Positions 1 to 7,736 of a stretch of 54,435 nucleotides of DNA are shown here, piece after piece. The DNA lies in the NCBI GenBank assembly GCA_015069395.1, contig SVIR01000008.1:1-54435 (forward strand), given 5' to 3'. Both the position numbers and the translations under genes were made by a program. Position 1 is the stretch's first letter. The number at the start of each line of letters is the position of its first letter. The notes under the pieces were generated by a model. It was not told where the DNA came from. It worked only from the letters and a program-made list of their open reading frames with translations, and ran no database searches. Origin of the DNA: Clostridiales bacterium (GTDB lineage Bacteria; Bacillota; Clostridia; Christensenellales; UBA1242).

Positions 1-1
1 T

Positions 2-766
2 ACTTTGGCTCTTATGGATGGTGGTGTGCCAATTTCAGCTCCAGTTTCTGGAATTGCTATGGGACTTATTAAAGACGAAAAATCAAACAAAGTTGCAGTT
101 CTTTCTGATATTCAAGGGTTGGAAGACTTCTTGGGAGATATGGACTTTAAGGTTACTGGTACAGCCAAGGGTGTTACAGCTATTCAAATGGATATCAAAA
201 TCAAAGGCATCGACAAAGCAATCTTGACAGAAGCTCTTGAAAGAGCAAAGATTGGAAGAATGTATATTATGGACAAACTTCTTGCTTGCATTAGTGAACC
301 AAGAAAAGAAATTTCTCAATATGCTCCAAAGATTATAACATTCTCAATCAATCCAGAAAAAATTAAAGATGTTATTGGATCTGGTGGAAAGACAATCAAT
401 AAGATTATTGACGAAACTGGCGTAAAAATTGATATTGAAGACGACGGAACAGTTTATATCGCTTCTGTAGACTCTGCAATGAATGAAAAAGCTAAGAAAA
501 TTATTCTTTCTATTGTAGAAGATGTTGAAGTAGGCGATGTTTACGACGGAAAAGTCGTTAGAATTATGAATTTTGGAGCATTTGTTGATCTCGGTGGTGG
601 AAAGGAAGGAATGATTCATATCTCAAAACTTTCTTCAAAGAGAGTGGAAAAAGTTGAAGATGTTGTTAAGGTGGGAGACACTGTTGAAGTTGAAGTAATC
701 AAGATCGATGAAAAAGGCAGAGTTGACCTCAAGCGTATTGAACCAAAACAAGAAAACAAAGATTAA
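2..766 (+). CDS. pnp: Polyribonucleotide nucleotidyltransferase (PNPase), C-terminal part
   Basis: This is the 3' end of a gene that begins before the window; the frame is open from base 2. PNPase is a phosphorolytic 3'-to-5' exoribonuclease of RNA turnover. The fragment starts in the second RNase PH domain ([19 protein letters not shown] is typical). A KH domain follows at about fragment residues 113-155 (core [15 protein letters not shown]), then an S1 RNA-binding domain at about 179-247 ([15 protein letters not shown]). It ends at a terminator shared with the convergent epimerase gene. The domain order is diagnostic of PNPase, and the C-terminus appears complete. Confidence 0.96.
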   Translation, partial: TLALMDGGVPISAPVSGIAMGLIKDEKSNKVAVLSDIQGLEDFLGDMDFKVTGTAKGVTAIQMDIKIKGIDKAILTEALERAKIGRMYIMDKLLACISEPRKEISQYAPKIITFSINPEKIKDVIGSGGKTINKIIDETGVKIDIEDDGTVYIASVDSAMNEKAKKIILSIVEDVEVGDVYDGKVVRIMNFGAFVDLGGGKEGMIHISKLSSKRVEKVEDVVKVGDTVEVEVIKIDEKGRVDLKRIEPKQENKD

Positions 767-770
767 TAAA

Positions 771-799
771 AATTCTCCTAAATTTTAGGAGATTTTTAT
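771..799. terminator. Bidirectional intrinsic terminator
   Basis: A near-perfect hairpin with arms TCTCCTAAA and TTTAGGAGA (about 774-792) is followed by a T-rich run on the + strand and preceded by A-rich sequence. It can therefore end both pnp and the convergent epimerase gene. Confidence 0.8.
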
Positions 800-1794
800 T
801 TTTTATTTATAAATTTGTTAAACTGTATTTCTGAATCTATTATATCGTGTAGGGTCTTTTCGGGTTTAAATTTTAAGTCTTTTTTAACCAAACTAACGCA
901 AGTAGTTAAACGAACAACATCTCCTTCTTTTCTTTTTTTGAAAGAATAGTTTATTTTTGTGTTGGCAGTGTTTTCAACTTCTTTTAAAAGATCCAAAACT
1001 GAAATTTCTTCTGAATTTCCAAGGTTGTATATTTTTGTGGAGTCTGTGAAAGTCCAATTGTCGAATTTTTCAACCCCGGCCTTATAAGCTCTAGCAATAT
1101 CACTAATATGTATATAATTTCTCGTAGTGGTTCCGTCTTTTGTAGGAGAGCCGCCAACAATTATTGCTTCTTTATGGTCATATGCACATTCAATCAGATA
1201 AGACAAGACGTTTTTACTTCCGGTCAAGTTGTGATCGCCGAGCATATAAGTTGTGTTTGCACCGATTGGATTTGACATTCTAAAAATTAAAGCCCTTGAA
1301 TTTGTTGATTTGGACCAAATTTTAATCATTTTTTCATTCAGTGATTTTGTAATGGCATAAGGAGATTCTGGTGAAAGAGGAGTTGATTCTTTTATCGGCA
1401 AAACTTCTTGAGTTCCATAAACAGTCATAGAGGAAGCAAAAACAAGATTTTTAACGCCATATTTTGTCATTAAATCTAATAAATATTGTGTCGCCGTGAT
1501 ATTGTTTTCAAAATATTCATTTTGTTTAACAAAGCTTTCTCCAATGTATTTTTTGCTAGCCATATGTATTACAATATCAAAGTTTTCAGCTTTAAACAGT
1601 CTATCCATTTTTTTCAAGTTTAATAAGTCTATTTTTTTAAAAACAAGTTTTTCGCTTTGAATAGAGTTTATATGAGATTGATAGCTGTTTGAAAGATTGT
1701 CTATAGCAACAATTTCGCAATCAAAATTTGCAAGTTCAGCTATAATATTTGTACCAATAAAACCTGCACCACCAGTAATCAAAATCTTTTTCAT
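796..1794 (-). CDS. galE: GalE-like NAD-dependent nucleotide-sugar epimerase
   Basis: An extended short-chain dehydrogenase of 332 residues, the usual GalE length. Such enzymes interconvert UDP-glucose and UDP-galactose, or related UDP-sugars, with bound NAD. The N-terminal Rossmann motif is TGGAGFIGTN. The catalytic Ser/Thr region is ASSMTVYG and the YxxxK motif is in SPYAITKSLNEK. A substrate-loop asparagine segment (RMSNPIGA) follows. A ribosome site (AAGGAAA) precedes the ATG. It is monocistronic, with its own promoter and the terminator shared with pnp. The epimerase family is clear; the exact sugar substrate is inferred. Confidence 0.88.
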   Translation of the reverse strand: MKKILITGGAGFIGTNIIAELANFDCEIVAIDNLSNSYQSHINSIQSEKLVFKKIDLLNLKKMDRLFKAENFDIVIHMASKKYIGESFVKQNEYFENNITATQYLLDLMTKYGVKNLVFASSMTVYGTQEVLPIKESTPLSPESPYAITKSLNEKMIKIWSKSTNSRALIFRMSNPIGANTTYMLGDHNLTGSKNVLSYLIECAYDHKEAIIVGGSPTKDGTTTRNYIHISDIARAYKAGVEKFDNWTFTDSTKIYNLGNSEEISVLDLLKEVENTANTKINYSFKKRKEGDVVRLTTCVSLVKKDLKFKPEKTLHDIIDSEIQFNKFINKK

Positions 1795-1812
1795 AATAAT
1801 TTCCTTTTGATT

Positions 1813-1841
1813 ATGATATCATATAAAAAATAGAATTGCAA
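1813..1841 (-). promoter_or_regulatory. Candidate sigma-A promoter of the epimerase gene
   Basis: On the minus strand, TTGCAA (1836-1841) lies 17 bp from TATCAT (1813-1818), about 19 nt upstream of the start codon. Confidence 0.5.
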
Positions 1842-1860
1842 TTGATTATTTTGATTTTTG

Positions 1861-1889
1861 TTGACAATTTTTTATTTATATTATATACT
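1861..1889 (+). promoter_or_regulatory. Strong sigma-A-type promoter upstream of the tRNA-Thr repeat region
   Basis: TTGACA (1861-1866), 17-bp spacer, TATACT (1884-1889). It points toward the tRNA-Thr halves and the intact tRNA. Between it and 2018 I see only AT-rich sequence with a short repeated GAATGATTT and no gene. Confidence 0.7.
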
Positions 1890-2018
1890 ACGTACTGTAA
1901 TGTTTGAAGAATGATTTGCTTTTTGATGGTAAATAAAAAAACAAAAGAAAGAATGATTTAGAAAAATCAAACATTATCTAAAAAAATTATATGATCAGTT
2001 ATAAAATAATAATCATAT

Positions 2019-2057
2019 GCTGATGTGGCACAGCAGGTAGCGCACTGCCTTGGTAAG
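2019..2057 (+). pseudogene. tRNA-Thr 5' half, first copy
   Basis: These 39 bases match the 5' acceptor strand, D-arm and anticodon arm of the intact tRNA-Thr at 2198. The match stops in the 3' side of the anticodon stem (core CTGCCTTGGTAAG). No T-arm or 3' acceptor strand follows, so it cannot fold as a tRNA. The D-arm differs from the intact gene at a few bases. Confidence 0.75.
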
Positions 2058-2118
2058 ACAAGCAATCGGCATTTTTAATCAAAATTACAACTTAATATTT
2101 CTCCATTTTTGGAGCTGT

Positions 2119-2157
2119 GCTGATGTAGCTCAGCAGGTAGAGCACTGCCTTGGTAAG
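2119..2157 (+). pseudogene. tRNA-Thr 5' half, second copy
   Basis: A second 5' half ending at the same anticodon point. It has a different D-stem (GCTC...GAGC instead of GCAC...GCGC), so it is not a simple recent copy. Linkers after both halves share an AAAATTA...AACTTAATAT pattern, which makes the region a tandem array of units about 80-100 bp long. A short CTCCATTTTTGGAG hairpin lies just before this copy. Confidence 0.72.
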
Positions 2158-2197
2158 GAAAAACCAAGCACAAAAATTATACCAAAAAACTTAATAT

Positions 2198-2273
2198 GCT
2201 GTTGTGGCACAGTCGGTAGCGCACTGCCTTGGTAAGGCAGAGGTCACGGGTTCAAGTCCCGTCAACAGCTCCA
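2198..2273 (+). tRNA. tRNA-Thr (anticodon GGT)
   Basis: A complete 76-nt cloverleaf. The acceptor stem GCTGTTG pairs with CAACAGC. The anticodon arm is CTGCC-TTGGTAA-GGCAG with GGT at 2231-2233. The T-arm is ACGGG-TTCAAGT-CCCGT, and CCA is encoded. It reads ACC/ACT threonine codons. Confidence 0.95.
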
Positions 2274-2294
2274 TTTTATTTGTAGGAGAAAATT

Positions 2295-2834
2295 ATGAAT
2301 CGTAAAATCACATTTTCAATACTATTTTGCATTAGTCTAATTGTTTTTATGGCAAGTTTAGGCTTTGGCCTTGTATTTTTAATTGACAATGAAAAGCCAT
2401 ATATTGAAAAAAATTCAATTGTGTACCACTTAGACGAATCTAATACTATTACAAGTGTTGAGATTACTATTACAAACACATCACTAAAAGGTGTTAAATC
2501 GCAAGACCTTATATTAAGATATTGCAGAGAAGATCGATATCCAGAAGGATATTCTAGTCCAGTAGTCTTTTCTTTAAACCCATTAGAAAGCAAAACAATA
2601 ATTATTTCGGAATTCAGAAATGCTTGGGTTTATAACGAATCTTATCATATTGAAGCAGATAGAATTGATTTGCAAAATAATATTCCACTAAGCATTGAAA
2701 ACTACAGTTCTCGTCGAGAATTTGGACTAACGTCTTTAGCATTAATTATCCCTTCATTTGCTTCATGTTTAATTTGTGTGAATATCCTCAGAAATTGTCA
2801 AAAAAACAAAGAAGAACATAAAAAAACAAAATAA
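2295..2834 (+). CDS. Membrane protein of unknown function, two predicted helices
   Basis: A 179-residue protein I do not recognise. A hydrophobic helix at about residues 7-31 is followed by roughly 100 polar residues that look extracytoplasmic, then a second helix at about 143-165 and a short Lys-rich cytoplasmic tail. The middle part has beta-like alternation and could be a small exported beta domain. A good ribosome site (TAGGAG) lies 8 nt before the ATG. The gene begins 21 bases after tRNA-Thr with no terminator between, so it may be transcribed from the tRNA promoter. It ends at a hairpin terminator. Confidence 0.6.
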   Translation: MNRKITFSILFCISLIVFMASLGFGLVFLIDNEKPYIEKNSIVYHLDESNTITSVEITITNTSLKGVKSQDLILRYCREDRYPEGYSSPVVFSLNPLESKTIIISEFRNAWVYNESYHIEADRIDLQNNIPLSIENYSSRREFGLTSLALIIPSFASCLICVNILRNCQKNKEEHKKTK

Positions 2835-2875
2835 AAGTTTATTGTTTCAATATTGCATTTTAAAATATCTATAAA

Positions 2876-2911
2876 AAAAAGAACTTCGCGTAACGTAAAG
2901 TTCTTTTTTAT
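2876..2911. terminator. Bidirectional intrinsic terminator
   Basis: AAAGAACTT and AAGTTCTTT arms enclose a short loop, with an A-run before and a T-run after. It serves the + strand membrane protein and the convergent gene at 2927. Confidence 0.8.
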
Positions 2912-2926
2912 TGTTTTTATCGATAT

Positions 2927-3256
2927 TTATGCATTGTAATATACATAGCTTTCCAGATAGCAAGAAATAAACATACTAGCTATTTTTGCTGAAGGTGTAA
3001 AACCATTATTTTCAAAGCCTTGTATAAAACTGTTTTCTAAAGTTTCTTTTGATTTCTCAGCACTGTTAAATAAAGATGCTACATCTTCGCATATTTTTTG
3101 GATAAGGTCGGTGTCCGCAATATCAAGTGCTTCAAAAGCACCACATTGCTCGCAACAATTTAAAACGTCGTCAGCCAACATTTCCTCTGGCCAATCGATA
3201 CTTAAACTTTCTGATATTGCATTGTTTTTGCGTTTAAAAAATGAAAACAATCCCAT
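2927..3256 (-). CDS. Small protein of unknown function (109 aa)
   Basis: A 109-residue mostly acidic, helical-looking protein with no motif I recognise. The N-terminus (MGLFSFFKRKN) is hydrophobic then basic and could bind membrane weakly. Two cysteines form a CCEQC cluster near residue 35. A clear ribosome site (AAAGGAG) lies 7 nt before the ATG. It sits alone between a shared terminator and a divergent intergenic region. Confidence 0.55.
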   Translation of the reverse strand: MGLFSFFKRKNNAISESLSIDWPEEMLADDVLNCCEQCGAFEALDIADTDLIQKICEDVASLFNSAEKSKETLENSFIQGFENNGFTPSAKIASMFISCYLESYVYYNA

Positions 3257-3362
3257 AATTTCTCCTTTATTAATAAAACTATTTTTATTATAATCAATTT
3301 AATATTGAAAGTCAATTATAATGGAGAATTGTTGACCTTCAATTTTTTTAAATGGTATTTCT

Positions 3363-3392
3363 TTGACATATAAAAGTATATTTTGATATACT
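3363..3392 (+). promoter_or_regulatory. Sigma-A promoter of the aldehyde dehydrogenase operon
   Basis: TTGACA (3363-3368), 18-bp spacer, TATACT (3387-3392), leaving a leader of about 80 nt before the ATG at 3482. A second TTGACA at 3438 has no good -10. Confidence 0.6.
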
Positions 3393-3481
3393 CATTAAGT
3401 AAATTTCTGGTTGAGGAGAGAGTGAATACTAAAAAAATTGACATAAATAAATATTGTCTTTTTAGTTGAAAAGGAGATTTT

Positions 3482-4864
3482 ATGGATATAAAAGATATGG
3501 AAAAGCTTGTTGAAACCCAACGCAAATATTTTGCTACTGGAGAAACCCTTTCGATTGATTTTAGAATAAAAAATCTTAAAAAATTGAGAGAAATAATAAA
3601 AAGATATGAAAAAGAAATAGGGAAAGCTCTTTTTTCTGATCTTGGAAAAAGTGATTATGAAAGCTATATGTGTGAAACAGGATTGGTTTTGTCAGAGTTG
3701 ACCTATATTATAAAGCATATTCGCAAATTTGCAAAAGAACGCAGAGTTCGTACGCCTTTGGCACAATATGCTTCAAGAAGTTACAAAAAACTTTCTCCAT
3801 ATGGAAATGTTTTGATTATGAGCCCTTGGAATTATCCATTTTTGTTGACGATGGATCCACTAATTGATGCCCTTGCGGCTGGAAATACAGTTGTTGTAAA
3901 ACCGAGTGCCTATTCTCCAGCTACAAGCTCAATAATTGAAAAAATTGTTAAAGAGTGCTTTGCTGAAGAGTATGTAGCAGTAGTTACTGGTGGTAGAAAA
4001 GAAAATGCAGGACTTTTGGAACAGAAATTTGACTTTGTTTTCTTTACAGGAAGTCAAAACGTAGGCAAGGAAGTGCTCCGTCATACAGCCGAACATCTTA
4101 CCCCTGCAGTTTTGGAACTTGGAGGAAAGAGTCCTTGTATAGTTGATAAAACTGCAAAATTAAAACTTGCAGCGAAGAGAATAATCTTTGGAAAATGTGT
4201 AAATTGTGGACAGACTTGCGTTGCACCAGATTATATTCTTTGTGACAAATCTATAAAAGACGAGTTGGTCAAAGAACTGACAAACCAAATTAAATCTCAA
4301 TATGGCGAAAACCCACTAGAAAACCCAGATTTTGGAAAGATTATTAATGAAAAGCATTTCGAAAGAATTTGTGGGCTGATCGATAAGAAAAAAGTAGTTT
4401 TAGGAGGTCGCTCAAACAAAGAGACTCTCAAGATAGAGCCTACTATTATGGATAACGTTTCTTGGGACGATGCAATTATGCAAGAAGAAATTTTTGGTCC
4501 AATTTTACCAATTCTGACCTTTGATAATATTGAAGAAGTATATTCGATTTTTGAAAGCAAAGAAAAACCCCTCGCACTTTATTTGTTTTCTCAAGACAAG
4601 AAGACTATAGATGCAATAACATCAAGATGCCGTTTTGGTGGTGGATGTATAAATGATACGTTGATTCATATTGCTACTAGCGAAATGGGGTTTGGTGGAG
4701 TTGGAGAAAGTGGCATGGGAGCATATCATGGTAAAGAAGGTTTTGAAGTGTTCTCTCATTCAAAAAGCATTGTAAACAAAAAAACTTGGATTGATCTTCC
4801 TATGAGATATCAACCATATAAACGTGGGCTATTTTCAAAACTTGTGCATATGTTCTTGCGTTAA
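3482..4864 (+). CDS. NAD(P)-dependent aldehyde dehydrogenase, class 3-like
   Basis: A 460-residue aldehyde dehydrogenase that oxidises an aldehyde to its acid using NAD(P). Family motifs are in order: SPWNYPF, the cofactor-loop FTGS, the glutamate motif ELGGKSPC (Glu near 211), and the catalytic cysteine in GQTCVAPD (near 245). EEIFGPILP comes later. The length of about 460 and the lack of a longer N-terminus fit the class 3 / fatty-aldehyde group. The C-terminus is basic and hydrophobic (FSKLVHMFLR), as in membrane-associated members. It leads an operon with a thioesterase and a HAD hydrolase. The substrate is not evident. Confidence 0.92.
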   Translation: MDIKDMEKLVETQRKYFATGETLSIDFRIKNLKKLREIIKRYEKEIGKALFSDLGKSDYESYMCETGLVLSELTYIIKHIRKFAKERRVRTPLAQYASRSYKKLSPYGNVLIMSPWNYPFLLTMDPLIDALAAGNTVVVKPSAYSPATSSIIEKIVKECFAEEYVAVVTGGRKENAGLLEQKFDFVFFTGSQNVGKEVLRHTAEHLTPAVLELGGKSPCIVDKTAKLKLAAKRIIFGKCVNCGQTCVAPDYILCDKSIKDELVKELTNQIKSQYGENPLENPDFGKIINEKHFERICGLIDKKKVVLGGRSNKETLKIEPTIMDNVSWDDAIMQEEIFGPILPILTFDNIEEVYSIFESKEKPLALYLFSQDKKTIDAITSRCRFGGGCINDTLIHIATSEMGFGGVGESGMGAYHGKEGFEVFSHSKSIVNKKTWIDLPMRYQPYKRGLFSKLVHMFLR

Positions 4865-4875
4865 AAGGAGAAAAC

Positions 4876-5304
4876 ATGAAGGATTTTGTACGTAAAGTAA
4901 ATTATCACGAAACAGACAAGATGGGCATAACTCACCACTCAAATTATATAAAGTGGATGGAAGAGGCCAGAATCTATTTTTTAGACCAACTTGGGTATTC
5001 TTATTCAAAACTTGAAAGCGAAGGAATTATCTCGCCAGTATTGTCAGTTGAATGTCAATATAAGGCCTCTACTACTTTTGATGATGAAGTAAATATTTGT
5101 GTCGCAGTTGAAGAGTTTAGAGGGGTTAAGCTTGTTGTCGGGTACACTATGACAAATACAAAAACAAACGAAGTGGTCTTCTTAGGGAAGTCTTCACATT
5201 GCTTTGTTGACAAGGCAGGAAGACCAATTGTTTTGAAAAAACAGTTTCCTGATTTTGATAAAATCTTAAAAAAACAAGTTTCAAAAAACATGGATGAAAA
5301 ATGA
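4876..5304 (+). CDS. Acyl-CoA thioesterase, 4-hydroxybenzoyl-CoA thioesterase/YbgC family
   Basis: A 142-residue hot-dog-fold thioesterase. The active-site region is YHETDKMGITHHSNYIKWME: the Asp in ETD and the H-x-NY segment match the YbgC/4HBT signature. These enzymes hydrolyse acyl-CoA thioesters. The ribosome site AAAGGAG lies 11 bases after the dehydrogenase stop. The last four bases (ATGA) overlap the start of the HAD gene, so translation is probably coupled. Together with the dehydrogenase it suggests fatty acyl or aldehyde turnover, which is inference. Confidence 0.9.
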   Translation: MKDFVRKVNYHETDKMGITHHSNYIKWMEEARIYFLDQLGYSYSKLESEGIISPVLSVECQYKASTTFDDEVNICVAVEEFRGVKLVVGYTMTNTKTNEVVFLGKSSHCFVDKAGRPIVLKKQFPDFDKILKKQVSKNMDEK

Positions 5305-6008
5305 GCATAAAAGTTGTTTTATTTGACTTGGACGGCACATTGTTGCCGATGGATCAAGGCGTATTCACTAAGACATATTTTGGACTTCTTGCTCAAAAGC
5401 TAGCCCCTATTGGTTATGATCCAAAAGGTCTTGTTGATGCTATTTGGAGTGGGACTGCCGCAATGGTCAAAAATGGTGGTGTAAAGACAAATGAAGAAGT
5501 TTTTTGGGATAAGTTTGCAGAAATATATGGAGACAAAGCCAGAAAAGACATAATTTATTTTGAAGAATATTATCAACAAGATTTTGATAAAGTTAAGGCT
5601 TCTTGTGGATTCAATTCAATGTCTAAAGAAGTAGTTGACAAGTTGAAAGAAAGGGGTATTAGATTGGCTCTTGCTACCAATCCGATTTTTCCAGCAATAG
5701 CTACACAAAAACGAATAAGGTGGGCAGGGCTTAAACCTGAAGATTTTGAAATTTATACTACATACGAAAATTCACGACATTGCAAACCAAATCCGGAGTA
5801 TTACAGAGATATTTTAAAAACTTTGAATGTGAAGCCAGAAGAGTGTTTGATGGTTGGCAATGATGTGGCTGAAGATATGGTCGCAGAGACTGTTGGAATG
5901 AAAGTCTTTTTATTATCAGATTGTTTGATTAACAAGGAACATAAAGATATTTCAAAATATCCTAGGGGTGATTTTTATAAACTGATGGAATTTATTGAAA
6001 AATGTTAA
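5301..6008 (+). CDS. HAD-superfamily hydrolase
   Basis: A 235-residue HAD phosphatase. Motif I is FDLDGTLLP (nucleophile Asp near residue 9). Motif II threonine is in LALATNP. The motif III lysine is in HCKPNPEY, and motif IV is VGNDVAEDM. The alpha-helical cap between motifs I and II suits subfamily IA (phosphoglycolate phosphatase-like). The start codon overlaps the thioesterase stop. The substrate cannot be told from sequence. Confidence 0.9.
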   Translation: MSIKVVLFDLDGTLLPMDQGVFTKTYFGLLAQKLAPIGYDPKGLVDAIWSGTAAMVKNGGVKTNEEVFWDKFAEIYGDKARKDIIYFEEYYQQDFDKVKASCGFNSMSKEVVDKLKERGIRLALATNPIFPAIATQKRIRWAGLKPEDFEIYTTYENSRHCKPNPEYYRDILKTLNVKPEECLMVGNDVAEDMVAETVGMKVFLLSDCLINKEHKDISKYPRGDFYKLMEFIEKC

Positions 6009-6019
6009 AAAGTTTTGTA

Positions 6020-6048
6020 TTGACAGGGGATGTGTTTTAATATATAAT
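6020..6048 (+). promoter_or_regulatory. Consensus sigma-A promoter of the XRE regulator
   Basis: A perfect TTGACA (6020-6025), 17-bp spacer and perfect TATAAT (6043-6048). The expected start point is near 6055, so the leader is only about 11 nt and begins almost at the GGAG ribosome site. Confidence 0.8.
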
Positions 6049-6065
6049 CAAATTGGAGACTAGTT

Positions 6066-6500
6066 ATGGAAATTAAAGACTATATAAAAGAATATATTAA
6101 AGCAGGAGATCCTCGTTCTTATCGAGTTTTTGGTAGGTTTTTAAGAGAAAGAAGACAGGAGGCGGGAAAGACCCTATGTTCTTTTGCAGACGACCTAAAT
6201 ATTTCACCAACATATTTGAGTGATATTGAAAAGGGGAATAGACCCGTTCCAGACAGATTGATTGATCAACTGAAAGGAATGTTGGTGATTAGCAAAGAAG
6301 AAGAACCCTATTTTTATGATTTAGCATATTCTTCAAGATGCAACCATCCAGATATAAACGAATATCTTGAGAGAACTCCTAGTGCCCGAATGTTTTTGAG
6401 ATTGGCAATGAGAAAAAATCTTTCGGACGAAGAGTTTATGCAATATTTTAACAAAATGGTTGCAGAAAAGGAAAAGAAAGAAAAAGACAGAAGTTTATAA
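6066..6500 (+). CDS. XRE-family helix-turn-helix regulator
   Basis: A 144-residue protein with a Cro/CI-type DNA-binding domain at about residues 20-70: LRERRQEAGKTLCSFADDLN is followed by ISPTYLSDIEKGNRPVP. The remainder is helical without a recognised ligand domain and ends in a Lys/Glu tail. A perfect promoter drives it, followed at once by a terminator, so it is a monocistronic, well-expressed regulator. Its target is unknown; the divergent-end neighbour is a lipoprotein gene. Confidence 0.88.
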   Translation: MEIKDYIKEYIKAGDPRSYRVFGRFLRERRQEAGKTLCSFADDLNISPTYLSDIEKGNRPVPDRLIDQLKGMLVISKEEEPYFYDLAYSSRCNHPDINEYLERTPSARMFLRLAMRKNLSDEEFMQYFNKMVAEKEKKEKDRSL

Positions 6501-6502
6501 TA

Positions 6503-6530
6503 AAAAATTCCTAATGGTTAGGAATTTTTA
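6503..6530. terminator. Bidirectional intrinsic terminator
   Basis: Arms AAATTCCTA and TAGGAATTT with a 4-6 base loop and flanking A- and T-runs. It overlaps the last codons of the convergent lipoprotein gene. Confidence 0.78.
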
Positions 6531-7562
6531 TTTGTATTCAAGTCCATTTAGATCTATATTTTCTGGGCCAACTTTATTTACTTTTTGTCTATATTGATCA
6601 AGGTTGTTTACGGCATTTGAGTGGGTAGAAGTCTCTAATAATTTTGATCCTCCAATGACTTTTGTGACGTAGTCATATCCATCAGAAAAACTTTTAAAAG
6701 TTTTTTCATCAAGAGAGCTGAGCTTTTTGCTGTCGATAGTCACGGTCTTGCCGTCAAAAATTAAGACTCCTTGATCAAGCATTTTTGCAACGAAGTCATC
6801 TCCTTGATTGTATCCAAAAAGGACCAAGATTTGGTTTTCTTGAAAGGCTGTATATCTTCTATCGCTGATAGTTGCCAAAGAAACGCCACTTATTGTGCCA
6901 CACATAATTGGATCTGATTTACATTTTTCGTATATTTCTTCTGGAGATGCGTTTTTGATATATTTGTAACAATAAGAATTTTGAAGTTGAACTAAAAGTT
7001 TGTTTTTGTTTTGAGCATTTCCGTTTAAGATGTTTTGTTCTGCTAGAGAACAAAGTCTATTTATTTTTGCGACAGAATCTTTTACAACAGGGAGTCCAAC
7101 TTGTCCAATTCCTACAAAAGGTTCGCCAAATTCTTTTGCCGAAAAAGTGCTTTCAAAAAAGAACATTGAAGTCAAATTGTTTGTGTTTACGACGGGAGAT
7201 AGTCCACTCGTTTGAAAGCTGTAAAGCAGTTGCAATTCTTTTACTACATTTTGTGCCAATTCTTGAGAGGTTTTATAAGATAAAGTGTTTTCTTCACTGT
7301 AACTTAGCTCCATATTTTCAAGGGTTGTGCCGTTATTGAGGGAGTGGTCACTTTGTTGTTCAGAAGTTCCAGAATGGTCTTCTTCAACAGTTAATGAAGG
7401 GTAGTCTAAATCTACTTTAGGGGAGCACGCCGTAGAAAACAAGATAAGTCCAGCCAACAAAATCGTAAGAGAAAGTTTAAAAATCTTGTTAGATTTTATA
7501 ATTGGAAATGTTGGCATTTTGTTGGCTATAGTTTGAAAAATTGTAGTGCTTTTGTTTTCCAT
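6528..7562 (-). CDS. Lipoprotein of unknown function
   Basis: A 344-residue exported lipoprotein. A long N-terminal segment (about 27 residues) precedes a hydrophobic stretch, and the lipobox LFSTAC places the lipidated Cys near residue 46. A Ser/Thr/Glu-rich spacer follows and then a mixed alpha/beta domain with no family I recognise. The ribosome site GTGAGG lies 8 nt before the first ATG; an internal ATG at the MPTF segment would give a more usual signal-peptide length. The gene has its own consensus promoter. Confidence 0.7.
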   Translation of the reverse strand: MENKSTTIFQTIANKMPTFPIIKSNKIFKLSLTILLAGLILFSTACSPKVDLDYPSLTVEEDHSGTSEQQSDHSLNNGTTLENMELSYSEENTLSYKTSQELAQNVVKELQLLYSFQTSGLSPVVNTNNLTSMFFFESTFSAKEFGEPFVGIGQVGLPVVKDSVAKINRLCSLAEQNILNGNAQNKNKLLVQLQNSYCYKYIKNASPEEIYEKCKSDPIMCGTISGVSLATISDRRYTAFQENQILVLFGYNQGDDFVAKMLDQGVLIFDGKTVTIDSKKLSSLDEKTFKSFSDGYDYVTKVIGGSKLLETSTHSNAVNNLDQYRQKVNKVGPENIDLNGLEYK

Positions 7563-7582
7563 ATCAACCTCACTTTAAAAAC

Positions 7583-7611
7583 ATTATAGCATAAACTATA
7601 TTGTTTTTCAA
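7583..7611 (-). promoter_or_regulatory. Sigma-A promoter of the lipoprotein gene
   Basis: On the minus strand, TTGAAA (7606-7611), 17-bp spacer, TATAAT (7583-7588), about 20 nt before the start codon. Confidence 0.72.
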
Positions 7612-7678
7612 GAATTCTTAAAAAATTGAGGAAATTTTGACGTTTTATAAAAATTAATTATATATTTAAAATATTTTG

Positions 7679-7707
7679 TTGAAAAGAAAGAAAAAATTTG
7701 TTAAAAT
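7679..7707 (+). promoter_or_regulatory. Sigma-A promoter of rel
   Basis: TTGAAA (7679-7684), 17-bp spacer, TAAAAT (7702-7707), giving a leader of about 23 nt with an AGGAG ribosome site at 7726-7730. Confidence 0.68.
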
Positions 7708-7736
7708 AATAAAGAAAGAGTATTTAGGAGTAAAAG

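Noticed and set aside
2050..2235. 61-codon + strand frame across the tRNA-Thr copies
   Set aside because: It runs through two tRNA halves and into the intact tRNA; no ribosome site and the composition is that of tRNA sequence.
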